A stretch of DNA of 64,000 nt, taken from the NCBI GenBank assembly GCA_040387555.1, contig JAZKDO010000001.1:558001-622000 (forward strand), written 5' to 3'. The DNA is from UBA4416 sp040387555. Its GTDB lineage: Bacteria > Bacteroidota > Bacteroidia > B-17B0 > Aurantibacillaceae. The position numbers and the translations under genes are program-made. Under the pieces are notes generated by a model that ran no database searches, was not told where the DNA came from, and saw only the letters and a program-made list of their open reading frames with translations. How positions within the stretch are numbered: the first letter of the stretch is position 1; each line of letters begins with the position of its first letter. This document shows, in pieces, positions 36,952-46,700 of the stretch.

Positions 36952-37941
36952 ATGATAGTTGGCACTTTAAAAAGTAATGTTCAGGTTTCCATCATACTTC
37001 TCCTGATATTTTGCGTAGGGTCTTGGATTGGCACATTTGGTTTTGTAAATGCAGAAGTATCAAACATTAACCATAATGAACATATTCTCTATTCCTATAC
37101 ATTTGACTCTGTTTTTTCTTTTACACTGAGACAGGTATTAACTCTCTTTATTATTTTGATAGGAGCTTTTTTTACCAATTTCCTGGCAATTGAGCAGGAG
37201 ATAACCAGTAAAAACAACTATTTACCAGCGTTTTTATATATTCTTTTTGCTTTTTCCGCAAATACTAAGGGGATTATAGAGCCTTTGTTAACAGCCAATA
37301 TTTTGATATTACCGGCACTCTACTTTCTAATGAACAGTTATCGCCAGGATCATGCGCTAGCTGAGTTTTTTAAATCCGGACTCTTTATGGGGCTTGCTTC
37401 TTTTTTTTGTATTCATTATATTGTAATGTTCCCGTTGTGTTTTATAGCATTAATCATACTTCGGCCATTTAACTGGCGCGAATGGACAGTGCTTTTTCTT
37501 GGATTAATAACACCTTTGTACATCTATGTTTGTATTTCTTACCTCTCCTCAATGAACACATTTGCAGTTTTCGGAATGATGAAAGAGGCTACTTCTTCCA
37601 TTCAAAAACCGATTCTTTCCGAATACTATATAACCATCATTTTCGTCTCTCTAATGACTGCTATATTTTCAATTGTGCACTATTTAGGTAAGGGGTTTGG
37701 AGGAAAAGTAAAAACAAAAAAAACAAAATATATTTTATTATGGATGCTCTTACTTAGTTTTATCATGCTCTCTTTCGAACAAATGTCAGACATGATTCTG
37801 CTTCCATGCATTATTCCTTTAAGCATATTGGCCGGTGATTACCTATCAGAAATAAAACAACTAAAAATTGCCAATACCTTATTGGTTTTGTTCATTGGCG
37901 GGTTTCTTATAATTTATTTGCATGCCCTCGATATTATTTAA
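36952..37941 (+). CDS. Multi-spanning membrane protein, DUF6427-like
   Basis: A 329-residue protein with about nine transmembrane helices and little else, from MIVGTLKSNVQVSIILLLIF to the C-terminal LLVLFIGGFLIIYLHAL. It resembles DUF6427, a Bacteroidota membrane family of unknown function often near the small DUF6341 gene and, in other genomes, upp; neither upp nor a methyltransferase is here. It is divergent from the 66-residue gene with 72 bases between. Because membrane sequences look alike, this assignment is moderate. Confidence 0.65.
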   Translation: MIVGTLKSNVQVSIILLLIFCVGSWIGTFGFVNAEVSNINHNEHILYSYTFDSVFSFTLRQVLTLFIILIGAFFTNFLAIEQEITSKNNYLPAFLYILFAFSANTKGIIEPLLTANILILPALYFLMNSYRQDHALAEFFKSGLFMGLASFFCIHYIVMFPLCFIALIILRPFNWREWTVLFLGLITPLYIYVCISYLSSMNTFAVFGMMKEATSSIQKPILSEYYITIIFVSLMTAIFSIVHYLGKGFGGKVKTKKTKYILLWMLLLSFIMLSFEQMSDMILLPCIIPLSILAGDYLSEIKQLKIANTLLVLFIGGFLIIYLHALDII

Positions 37942-38267
37942 TCTTTAGATAAAAATTCGCTTTATTATCTTTTATCTGATTACCAACTTCTGTAAAAAAT
38001 AGTTTTAGTGCTATAGCTTGAGTTGTGTTTTTCCCGGGTCGAACTGCAAGATGCTGTGATTTAATTTACACGATACATAAAGCAGATGCCACTAATACTT
38101 TTTCTATTATGTCACAGAACATAAAGAAATTTGCTTCAGAAGCACTAACAATAAAGCTGGCAAATTTTATTTGAAAAGATTTTTAACAACCCCATTGATA
38201 AAAGCACAAGCTACCATGTTTAAGGTATAACTAAAAAGCATATAAAAACGTATTTTTATATGCTTTT
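37942..38267. other. Intergenic region (326 bases) upstream of feoA
   Basis: The only structure seen is the perfect inverted repeat at its right end. A 21-codon frame beginning at the ATG at 38109 (MSQNIKKFASEALTIK...) is present but has no further support and I do not call it a gene. No RNA gene or riboswitch was recognised. Confidence 0.6.
38234..38267 (+). promoter_or_regulatory. Perfect 15-base inverted repeat abutting the feoA start codon
   Basis: The arms AAAAGCATATAAAAA (38234-38248) and TTTTTATATGCTTTT (38253-38267) are exact reverse complements with a four-base spacer CGTA, and the right arm touches the feoA ATG at 38268. It could be an operator for a metal-responsive repressor or an RNA hairpin that hides the ribosome-binding region. 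It is not preceded by a gene that it could terminate at close range. Confidence 0.75.
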
Positions 38268-38522
38268 ATGCAAACACTCGACACCTTAGAGCTGGGACAA
38301 ACAGCAACCATAATTGACTTTACCGATGATTTTTTGTCGTTAAAGTTTATTGAGATGGGTTGTTTACCGGGCGAAAAAGTTAAGTTATCTAATGTTGCAC
38401 CCTTGGGAGATCCTATTGCTATTGAAGTTTCGGGTTATCTTTTAAGTCTGAGAAAAAAAGAAGCGTCAACCATTGTTGTAAAAATACTTCCTCAAAATAC
38501 AGTAGAGTCCTGTGTCATCTAA
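38268..38522 (+). CDS. feoA: Ferrous iron transport accessory protein FeoA
   Basis: An 84-residue SH3-like FeoA protein that works with FeoB in ferrous iron uptake. Family pattern is clear: LDTLELGQTATIIDF, KFIEMGCLPGEKVKL, and DPIAIEVSGYLLSLRKKEA. It overlaps feoB by 11 bases, so translation is coupled. A perfect inverted repeat ends one base before its start codon and probably controls both genes. Confidence 0.93.
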   Translation: MQTLDTLELGQTATIIDFTDDFLSLKFIEMGCLPGEKVKLSNVAPLGDPIAIEVSGYLLSLRKKEASTIVVKILPQNTVESCVI

Positions 38523-40539
38523 TAGTCCTCATATTTCTATTGCGTTAATTGGAAACCCTAATAGTGGGAAATCTACGTTGTTTAATTCTTTAACGGGACT
38601 CAATCAAAAAACTGGCAATTACGCCGGTGTTACAGTTGACAAACATTATGGATCTTATAAATTCAAAGGCACTGATTATAAAATAACTGATTTGCCGGGC
38701 ACCTATAGCCTGTATCCTAAATCAATTGACGAAAAAGTTGCGTGCAAAGCCCTTTTAAGCGAAAAGGACATTATAGATGTTGTTATCATCGTTGTGGATT
38801 CCTCAAATCTGAAAAGGCACCTTTTGCTTACAACCCAGGTTATAGATTTAAAAAAACCATGTGTGTTGGTTTTAAACATGATTGATGAGGCAGAAAAAAA
38901 CAATATCACCATTTATAAAAATGAATTAGAGAAATTGTTTGATGTGCCTGTTGTTTCTGTTAATTCAAGAAAGAAACTTGGCATAACTGAACTGAAGGAA
39001 GCTATTGTTAAAGCTAAAGTGTCGGATTCTATTTTTTATAATTTTGAAAAACAAAAACAATTGTTGCCTGATAGTATTTCATATCGAAAGGTAATAGAAT
39101 CACAATTTTTAGAAAATAAACCCGGCATCAATGAGTTTGAACTGGCCGATAACATACATCGCTTCTCAAAAATAAACTATATAGTTGCCAAGTGTTTGAA
39201 ACAACCCGAGCAACTTAATAAAAGCATTACACAAAAGTTAGACTCATTTTTCACACACAAAATATTTGGTTTTATTTTCTTCTTTTTTATTTTATTCGTG
39301 ATTTTTCAATTCATTTTTTTTGTAGCAGAATACCCGATGACTCTCATCGAAGAAAGTTTTGCCCAGCTAATGAACTTTACATCAAATGCTTTACCAAAAG
39401 GAAAATTAAATGATTTAATCGTAAATGGAATTTTAGCAGGCTTGAGTGGCATTGTCATTTTTGTTCCTCAAATTGCCTTATTGTTTCTTTTTATTGCCAT
39501 TTTGGAAGACACAGGATATATGGCAAGGGCAAGTTTTATTTTAGATAAAATAATGCGCCGCTTTGGTTTAAATGGTAAATCTGTAATTCCTATGATTAGC
39601 AGTGTGGCATGTGCTGTTCCTTCTATTATGAGCACAAGAACTATTACCAATTGGAAAGATAGAATTATCACTATTTTGGTTACGCCTCTTATTAGTTGTT
39701 CGGCTCGTTTACCTGTTTATACCTTATTAATCAGCATTATGTTTGCCGGTAAACAATCATTAGGGTTTTTCAATTACCAGGGAATGGTTTTAATGGGAAT
39801 GTATGTTTTAGGATTTGCCTCAGCGTTGTTAGCAGCCTTTATTTTAAAACACGTTTTAAAAACAACAGAAAAAAGTTATTTCATAATGGAGCTCCCGGTT
39901 TACCGAAAGCCACAATGGCAATCAGTAATTATGCTGGTGCTGGGAAAAGTAAAAGTTTTTTTGTTTGATGCCGGTAAAATCATTTTAGCTATTTCCATCG
40001 TCCTCTGGTTTTTAACTTCTCACGCTCCCTCTGATAACATAAATCAAATAGAAACTAATTACAAAATAGCTATTTCAGCTTCTGCAAACGATAGTGTAAA
40101 AACGGTTTTAGAATCACAAATGCAATCTGAAAAACTTGAAGCCTCATACGCAGGTATTTTAGGAAAAAAAATGGAGCCTGCTATAAAACCCCTGGGCTTT
40201 GATTGGAAAATTGGCATTGCCTTAATTACCTCTTTTGCTGCACGTGAAGTTTTTGTTGGTACAATGGCTACTATATATAGCAGTGGCGATGCTGATAATA
40301 CTGAAACATTGCGTGAAAAATTAATGGCCGAAAAAAATTATAATACTCAACAACCTTCTTATTCAAACGCAGTATGTTGGTCTTTACTAATATTTTATGT
40401 GTTTGCTATGCAGTGTATGAGCACCCTTGCAACAACCTATCGCGAAACAAAACACTGGAAATGGCCGGCTATCCAATTGTTATTTATGACAGGTCTTGCC
40501 TATCTCTCTTCCCTATTAGTATTTCAGGTATTAAATTAA
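38512..40539 (+). CDS. feoB: Ferrous iron transporter FeoB
   Basis: A 675-residue ferrous iron permease with an N-terminal GTPase. G1 GNPNSGKST begins near residue 14, G3 DLPGTYSL near 60, and G4 NMIDEA near 122. The membrane part begins about residue 250 and holds the two mirrored gate regions: LLFLFIAILEDTGYMARASF and the CSARLPVYTLLI segment; later there is FAAREVFVGTMATIY. The start is a GTG at 38512 inside the end of feoA; there is no nearby alternative ATG that would keep the G1 loop at normal distance. The length is at the short end of the family because the small C-terminal region is reduced. Confidence 0.95.
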   Translation: MSSNSPHISIALIGNPNSGKSTLFNSLTGLNQKTGNYAGVTVDKHYGSYKFKGTDYKITDLPGTYSLYPKSIDEKVACKALLSEKDIIDVVIIVVDSSNLKRHLLLTTQVIDLKKPCVLVLNMIDEAEKNNITIYKNELEKLFDVPVVSVNSRKKLGITELKEAIVKAKVSDSIFYNFEKQKQLLPDSISYRKVIESQFLENKPGINEFELADNIHRFSKINYIVAKCLKQPEQLNKSITQKLDSFFTHKIFGFIFFFFILFVIFQFIFFVAEYPMTLIEESFAQLMNFTSNALPKGKLNDLIVNGILAGLSGIVIFVPQIALLFLFIAILEDTGYMARASFILDKIMRRFGLNGKSVIPMISSVACAVPSIMSTRTITNWKDRIITILVTPLISCSARLPVYTLLISIMFAGKQSLGFFNYQGMVLMGMYVLGFASALLAAFILKHVLKTTEKSYFIMELPVYRKPQWQSVIMLVLGKVKVFLFDAGKIILAISIVLWFLTSHAPSDNINQIETNYKIAISASANDSVKTVLESQMQSEKLEASYAGILGKKMEPAIKPLGFDWKIGIALITSFAAREVFVGTMATIYSSGDADNTETLREKLMAEKNYNTQQPSYSNAVCWSLLIFYVFAMQCMSTLATTYRETKHWKWPAIQLLFMTGLAYLSSLLVFQVLN

Positions 40540-40581
40540 TTACTTCTTCGATTTATATTAATTTTTAAAAAAACTTAATTA

Positions 40582-41397
40582 ATGTACAATTTACTCCTTC
40601 ATCAATCTATTATTGCTGCTGTTTTAGCTGGAAATGAAATTTTAGATGTCTATCATACTGAATTTAAAATAGAATATAAGGATGATAAATCGCCAGTAAC
40701 TATGGCGGATAAAAGAGCCAGTGAAAAAATTGTTGAGGAATTAAAGTGTTTCAACATACCTGTTTTAAGCGAAGAGGGATTCCATGCTGACTTTGAAACC
40801 AGAAAGCTCTGGGATAAATTATGGATTGTTGATCCTTTGGATGGAACAAAAGAATTTATAAAAAGAAATGGAGAGTTTACTGTAAATATTGCTTTAGTGG
40901 AAGATAACGCTCCTAGTCTTGGGGTTATTTATTCACCGGTATTTAAGGATATATATTTTGCTGCAAAAGGAATTGGTTCTTATAAAATCGATAAGGAAGA
41001 TTTTACGCCTCTAATCGAAACCATTCAAACCACAACGCTTGATGATTTTCTTCGGGTAGCTAAAAAACTTCCGATTATCATTGATAGAAAAAATTATGTT
41101 GTTGTGGCGAGTCGTTCACATATGAGCACTGAAACGTATAAGCGCATTGAAGATTTGAAATTAAAACATAAAAACGTAGACATAGTTACAACTGGAAGCA
41201 GTATAAAAATGTGTTGGGTGGCAGAAGGCATTGCAGATGAATATCCTCGTTTTGGCCCTACAATGGAATGGGATACGGCTGCAGGGCAAGCAATCCTTCA
41301 AGAGGCAAATGCGTCATTAATAGATAACGTAACCCAACTACCTATGAAATATAATCGTGAAAATTTATTAAACAATTGCTTTATTGCTAAGAGATAA
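40582..41397 (+). CDS. cysQ: 3'(2'),5'-bisphosphate nucleotidase CysQ
   Basis: A 271-residue inositol-monophosphatase-fold enzyme that most likely removes the 3'-phosphate from 3'-phosphoadenosine 5'-phosphate, a by-product of sulfate metabolism. The metal-binding motifs are in order: DKSPVTMADKRASEKI, PVLSEEGF, DPLDGTKEFIKRNGEFTVNI and the C-terminal MEWDTAAGQAIL. KEFI after DGT is typical of CysQ rather than of inositol phosphatases. It is 42 bases after feoB on the same strand; the functional link, if any, is unclear. Confidence 0.92.
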   Translation: MYNLLLHQSIIAAVLAGNEILDVYHTEFKIEYKDDKSPVTMADKRASEKIVEELKCFNIPVLSEEGFHADFETRKLWDKLWIVDPLDGTKEFIKRNGEFTVNIALVEDNAPSLGVIYSPVFKDIYFAAKGIGSYKIDKEDFTPLIETIQTTTLDDFLRVAKKLPIIIDRKNYVVVASRSHMSTETYKRIEDLKLKHKNVDIVTTGSSIKMCWVAEGIADEYPRFGPTMEWDTAAGQAILQEANASLIDNVTQLPMKYNRENLLNNCFIAKR

Positions 41398-41518
41398 GCG
41401 ATTTCCAGGTTCACTTTGATTGAGTTATTTACTGCTCATTTTTTAACTTTATATTAATAAAGCCAAACTGTTTTTCTCAGCGGGAACCCTTGAAAATGCG
41501 GGACAACAACACAAGTAA

Positions 41519-42163
41519 TTAAATTAACTTGAGTTCCTTTTCAACAATTCGGTTTATTTCTTCTGCCTGAAAAAGGACCATTGCATGTGAACCTTTTTCA
41601 ATAGTGTAATGTGGTGTTACATAATTATACCACAATAATTTATCAGAATTGCCATGAATATGAACGGCATTCGCCGGCAAATCTTTGTTGTTCCACGAAA
41701 CAATAATATTAATACAATACTTAAAATAATTCTCAGTCATGCTATCCACCATTCCTAAAAATTCTGGTATATAAGCCTTTCCGAATCCTATTAGCCATCC
41801 GCTTTGATAAGCCATCTTTCGATGATTTGTTTCACTAATTAATTTATGTATGGGAATATGTTTCATCATGCGAATAAACCATGGAAGTTCTTTCCTTAAT
41901 TTTGAAGTAGATATAAGAAAAGTTTTTTGTGGTGAAATAAGTTTAGATAACTCTGTACAAAGCATGCCGCCAAATGAAACTCCCAATAAACAAAACGCTC
42001 TACTCGTATCTATCTGAGGTAAAAATTTACGTGCATAAGACTGCATGGTGTCATTCCTTTCTGGTAAAGGCCAATGAAGAACAACAATTTTAACGTCTTT
42101 TATTTCGGTGTTTACATAAAGCTTCTCTGTTGTTCCTAATCCTGGAATGGCGTAAATAATCAT
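41519..42163 (-). CDS. Alpha/beta-hydrolase
   Basis: A 214-residue alpha/beta-hydrolase-fold protein of unknown substrate. The nucleophile elbow is GVSFGG (near residue 74), a probable acid is the Asp in HGNSDKLLW and a probable catalytic His is in IEKGSHAMV near the C terminus. The oxyanion region is IPGLGTTEKLY at the start. I chose the ATG at 42163, which places IIYAIPGLG at the N terminus; a longer start at 42193 adds 10 unlikely residues. It stands alone between genes on the other strand. Confidence 0.8.
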   Translation of the reverse strand: MIIYAIPGLGTTEKLYVNTEIKDVKIVVLHWPLPERNDTMQSYARKFLPQIDTSRAFCLLGVSFGGMLCTELSKLISPQKTFLISTSKLRKELPWFIRMMKHIPIHKLISETNHRKMAYQSGWLIGFGKAYIPEFLGMVDSMTENYFKYCINIIVSWNNKDLPANAVHIHGNSDKLLWYNYVTPHYTIEKGSHAMVLFQAEEINRIVEKELKLI

Positions 42164-42268
42164 AAAACAAAGGTAGATCTTCAGTTCAAGCAAATCAACA
42201 CTCGTAAAATAACAAATGTTAAATCATTATGGGTTAATAACTTTTTATACTGTTTCTTGTTATCGCAT

Positions 42269-42276
42269 TATATTTG
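42269..42276 (+). promoter_or_regulatory. Putative -7 element of the enoyl-CoA hydratase operon
   Basis: TATATTTG matches TAnnTTTG and lies 23 bases before the ATG at 42300. The -33 region is only a T run (42242-42246), so confidence is limited. Confidence 0.4.
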
Positions 42277-42299
42277 CTTCGAATTAAAATATAAATGAA

Positions 42300-43094
42300 A
42301 TGACTGTAGAAATGGCTTTAGAAAATATAACCACTGAAATAAAAAACGACGTATTGGTAATTACAATTAATCGTCCTGATAAATTAAATGCATTAAACAA
42401 ACAAACCATCGAAGAGCTTCATGAAACATTTGTTGATGCAGAAAATGATAAAAATATCCGCTCTTTAATTATTACAGGTGCGGGACAAAAGGCATTTGTA
42501 GCCGGTGCAGACATTGCTGAATTTGCCAATTATAGTGTGGAAGAAGGAAAACAATTAAGTTCGATCGGACACTTTAAAATTTTTAATTTTATTGAGAATT
42601 ATTCCAAACCGGTTATTGCTGCAGTAAATGGCTTCGCCTTAGGTGGCGGCTTAGAGTTAGCTATGGCTTGCCATATCAGAGTTGCAAGCTCAAATGCAAA
42701 AATGGGTTTACCGGAAGTAAGTTTGGGAGTAATTCCTGGATACGGCGGCACCCAGCGTTTAGCACAATTAGTAGGGAAAGGGAAAGCTTTTGAAATGATT
42801 GTAACGGCTGACATGATTAATGCAGAAGATGCTTATAAGTGGGGTTTAGTGAATTATGTTACAAGTCAGGAAGAATTGTTAAATAAGTGTTTTGAGATTA
42901 CTTCTAAAATAAGTTCAAAATCTCCTGTAGCAGTACGCACGGCTATTAGGGTTATTAATGCAGGTTATAACAACAAGCAAAACGGTTACGAAGTTGAAAT
43001 AGAAGAGTTTGGAAAAAGTTTTTCAAGCGGTGATTTTAAAGAGGGCGTTAATGCCTTTTTAGAAAAACGTAAAGCACAATTTCCAGGAAATTAA
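42300..43094 (+). CDS. Enoyl-CoA hydratase/isomerase family protein
   Basis: A 264-residue crotonase-fold protein. The oxyanion-hole motifs are KAFVAGADIAEF and GFALGGGLELAMACHIR, and both catalytic glutamates expected of an enoyl-CoA hydratase are present, in GGGLELA and in LPEVSLG. It would hydrate trans-2-enoyl-CoA in beta-oxidation or amino acid breakdown; the precise substrate is open. It is followed 25 bases later by the 3-hydroxyanthranilate dioxygenase gene, with no terminator in between. The ATG at 42300 is used; a second ATG at 42312 is possible. Confidence 0.9.
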   Translation: MTVEMALENITTEIKNDVLVITINRPDKLNALNKQTIEELHETFVDAENDKNIRSLIITGAGQKAFVAGADIAEFANYSVEEGKQLSSIGHFKIFNFIENYSKPVIAAVNGFALGGGLELAMACHIRVASSNAKMGLPEVSLGVIPGYGGTQRLAQLVGKGKAFEMIVTADMINAEDAYKWGLVNYVTSQEELLNKCFEITSKISSKSPVAVRTAIRVINAGYNNKQNGYEVEIEEFGKSFSSGDFKEGVNAFLEKRKAQFPGN

Positions 43095-43119
43095 TTATTA
43101 ATTTATTGATTTAAAAATT

Positions 43120-43644
43120 ATGTCACTTACCCCGCCTTTCAACATTAAAAAATGGATTGATGAAAACAGGGATCTGTTGAAGCCGCCCGTTAATAATAAA
43201 GTAGTTTACAAAGACACAGAGTTTATTGTGATGGTTGTTGGGGGCCCCAACTCACGAAAAGATTATCACTTCAATGAAAGTGAAGAATTTTTTTATCAAT
43301 TAAAAGGCGACATAAAAGTTAAATTACAAATTGACGGGAAGTCAGAAGAGTTTGATATTTGCGAAGGGGATATTTTTCTGTTACCGCCTAAAATACCTCA
43401 TAATCCAATTCGTTTTGCCAATACAATTGGTTTAGTAATTGAACGAAGAAGACGCGAAGGTGAAATGGACGGATTAATGTGGTTCTGCGAAAAATGTAAC
43501 GCCAAACTTTATGAAGAAAAATTTGTCTTAAACGACATCGCTTCACAATTTCAAGGTGTTTTTTCTAAGTTTTATAATTCGAAGGAACTAAGGACTTGCA
43601 AAGCTTGTATGTCTGTTATGGACCCGCCTCCGGTGATTTCCTAA
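43120..43644 (+). CDS. 3-hydroxyanthranilate 3,4-dioxygenase
   Basis: A 174-residue cupin-type, iron-dependent ring-cleaving enzyme of the kynurenine pathway that forms the precursor of quinolinate and NAD. The metal ligands fit His50 (RKDYHFNES), Glu56 and His94 (PPKIPHNPIRF). The C-terminal rubredoxin-like site CEKCN and CKACM, present in bacterial and not animal enzymes, is intact. Other kynurenine-pathway genes are not in the window. A hairpin terminator follows 38 bases after the stop. Confidence 0.94.
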   Translation: MSLTPPFNIKKWIDENRDLLKPPVNNKVVYKDTEFIVMVVGGPNSRKDYHFNESEEFFYQLKGDIKVKLQIDGKSEEFDICEGDIFLLPPKIPHNPIRFANTIGLVIERRRREGEMDGLMWFCEKCNAKLYEEKFVLNDIASQFQGVFSKFYNSKELRTCKACMSVMDPPPVIS

Positions 43645-43681
43645 GGCGTTTTGTCTAAAAAGTTCGTAGAAGTACGGTTTT

Positions 43682-43704
43682 AGCGAGTAAACTACTCGTT
43701 TTTT
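43682..43704 (+). terminator. Terminator after the dioxygenase gene
   Basis: CGAGTA and TACTCG form the stem around a three-base loop, extended by two weaker pairs, followed by six T. It separates the operon from the adhesin downstream. Confidence 0.8.
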
Positions 43705-43745
43705 GGTAGTTTTTAAGTTAACTTTATAGCAAACTTCAGAAAGCT

Positions 43746-46700
43746 ATGAACAAATTACTAATACTTTTCATATTTTTTCTTTCATTATCTGTAAGAGCTT
43801 CCCATATTTCTGGTGGCCAAATTACTTACCAATGTTTGGGAAACAATGTTTATCAGGTAAAACTCACCTATTTTTGGGATTGTGAAGGAGGATTTAACCC
43901 GGGCACTTCTCAAACCATTAATGTAGACGGTTGTGGAACAGCTTTAACAGTTGTTGTTAACCAAAGCACATTGACGCCCGGTGATGGCGTTTCTGCTGAT
44001 GGATTATGCCCCAATAGTGGGCTCACTACCTGTAAAAAAAGAATTGAATATATTGGCAACATAACACTTCCTTCTGCTTGCAATAACTGGGTGTTTTCAA
44101 TTGGAAGTTGCTGTCGTGGAGGAAATATTACAAATATTTCCGGTGGAACCTCAGCCAGTTATTATCACATGGCTTCCTTAAACAACACTTCAGTTACTTG
44201 CAACAATTCACCTGATATAACTATTGGAACTCTGCCTAATTTTTGTGTTAACCAACCAGCTTGTTTCAATCTCGGGGCTACCGAAGTAGATGGTCACACC
44301 TTAAGCTACGCGTTTGTTGCTGCTTACCAAACTGCTACAACGTTTGTTACCTACAACGCTGGTTATACCGGTGGCGTGCCAATTACAGGAATTACGATTG
44401 ATCCTGCAACCGGCCAGATTAATTTTACCCCAACAACCATAGGTGATTTTGTTATTACTGTTCAAATTACAGAAAAAGACGCTAACGGAAATATTATTGG
44501 TACCATTATGCGCGATTTCCAGGTTATTGTTACCAACTGTAGTAACCAAACTGTAACCTGCGGACAGGGAGCAATTTCAAATGTTACTTCCGGGACCGCC
44601 CCAAGTGGGAATACTTTACAGATTTGTGAAAATATTCCTTTTTGTTTTGATGTTACGTTTACTGATCCAAATGTTGGGGATTCTGTGAAAATCAGTTCTC
44701 CAAATATGTCAACTACATTGCCCGGATCGTCAATGGTTATGACCTATACACCAGGAACAAAAAATAAAGTAAAAGCCACAATTTGTTGGACTCCTCCTGC
44801 GGGTAGTTCAGGCTTAAATACAAGTTTTGTGTTGGTGGTAAAAGATAATGCTTGTCCTGTACCTGGAACTCAAGTTCTTAATTATTTTATTGATGTTTTG
44901 CCGGCAACCAGCGCAGGGCCTGATAGAACTATTTGTGGCTCACAGTCAGCATCTGTTACTGCTACCGGCTCTTCCACTGTATTTGCCTGGAGTGATCTGG
45001 CAGGAACACCAGTGCCTGTTGGGCCGGCGTTCAGTTGCAACCCTTGTAAAGATCCGGTTATTAAACCTGCTGTTACTTCTACCTACGTTGTTACCAATGT
45101 TGGTGGTGGTGCAAATTGTAAAAACAAAGATACGATCGTTGTTAATGTTGTGCCTGATTTTACTCTAACTGCAAATGTGGCTACGGCCAGTGGTTGTTTA
45201 AATTCTGCGGTTCAATTTACCAGTAATGTTTCTCCCGCAGGATCTTATTCTTATTCATGGAGCCCGGCAGCGCCTTTAACAAGTACTAATACAGCTAACA
45301 CAAGTGCTATTTACTCAACACCGGGAAATTATAATTACACTCTAACTGCAATCAGCTCTATTGGATGTACAAAACAATCGGCGAATATTGCTTTTACAGC
45401 CAATCCTGTTGTTACGCCTCAGTTTACAGTGGTTCCCACAAATACAACTATTTGCAACGGTGCAGTTCCTTTATCTATTACTTTCGGTTCCGGCCCTCCT
45501 GCAACCTGCGCATTAGCAACTTCAGGCTGTGCTGTAACAAATACACTACAAGTAGGTTCAGCTACAACAGAAGGTTCTTCTGGCGTTTATAGTCCTTACG
45601 GAGGGGTTTATGATAGTCAGAAAAACCAGTATTTATTTAGGGCCAGTGAGTTACTTGCGGCTGGTATCGTTGGTGGAAAGTTGAACAGGTTGGCTTTTAA
45701 AGTTACTAACTTAAATTTTAATAACACAACCTTCGAAAACTTCACCATAAAAATGAAGTGTGTGTCATACTCAACTTTGCCTACCACCACCATGGATAAC
45801 ACTGGCTTAGTTCAGGTATTTAACCCAACAACAATTAACGCCACATTAGGTTGGAATACCTATAACTTTACTCAGGCCTACGAATGGGACGGAATCAGTA
45901 ATTTGTTGGTTGATGTGTGTTATTTCAATCCTGAATGGGACGGCAATCTTTCGGTAGAATATTCTACAATGGCGTTTACTGCATCCAAACATGAAAGAGA
46001 CGACGACATTGATCAATGTGCTTTGAACACTGTTTACTTGACAGGTAACCAAAGACCAAATGTGCGTTTTGGGAACTGTTCATCAACTCCGCCGGCATCG
46101 TCTTTTACTTATAGCTGGTCTCCAGCAGCGGGTCTAAGCAGTACATCTGTTTCTAATCCTACAGCCAATATTTCTGCCAATACAGTCTATACTGTAGTGG
46201 TTACTCCAACAGCGGCTGCAACCTGTTCAAATGTTGGCACTACGAGTTTAACCATCGTTAGTACTGCACCCCTTACTATTTCTGCTGTTCCTGCTAAATG
46301 TTCAAACGCTAGCTCATTTTCTTTATCCGCACAACCGGCAGGAGGAACCTGGAGTTTAACAGCAACAACCACAACCGCGGGCGTATTCACTCCTTCACTC
46401 GCAGCTATTGGAAATAATACGGTAACTTATATGTATGGTGGAGCAGGTTGTATGCAAACAGCAACTGCTGTGGTAACCGTGGAGCGATTTGTACCATCAA
46501 CTATTTCGGGCACCATAAATCCTATATGTCTTCCGAGTTCAACAATTAATCTTTCAACCGCTTTATCAACTTCAACACTTGGTACGGGCGTCTGGTCGGG
46601 TAATGGTGTTTCGGGCACTATTTTTAATCCTAACACTGCCGGTGGTGGAACTCATACTTTAACTTACAGTACAAATTCTTCTCCTACAACTAGTTTGTGT

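Noticed and set aside
38109..38174. A 21-codon frame upstream of feoA
   Set aside because: Only the start and stop are present; amino acid content is ordinary and nothing ties it to feoAB.
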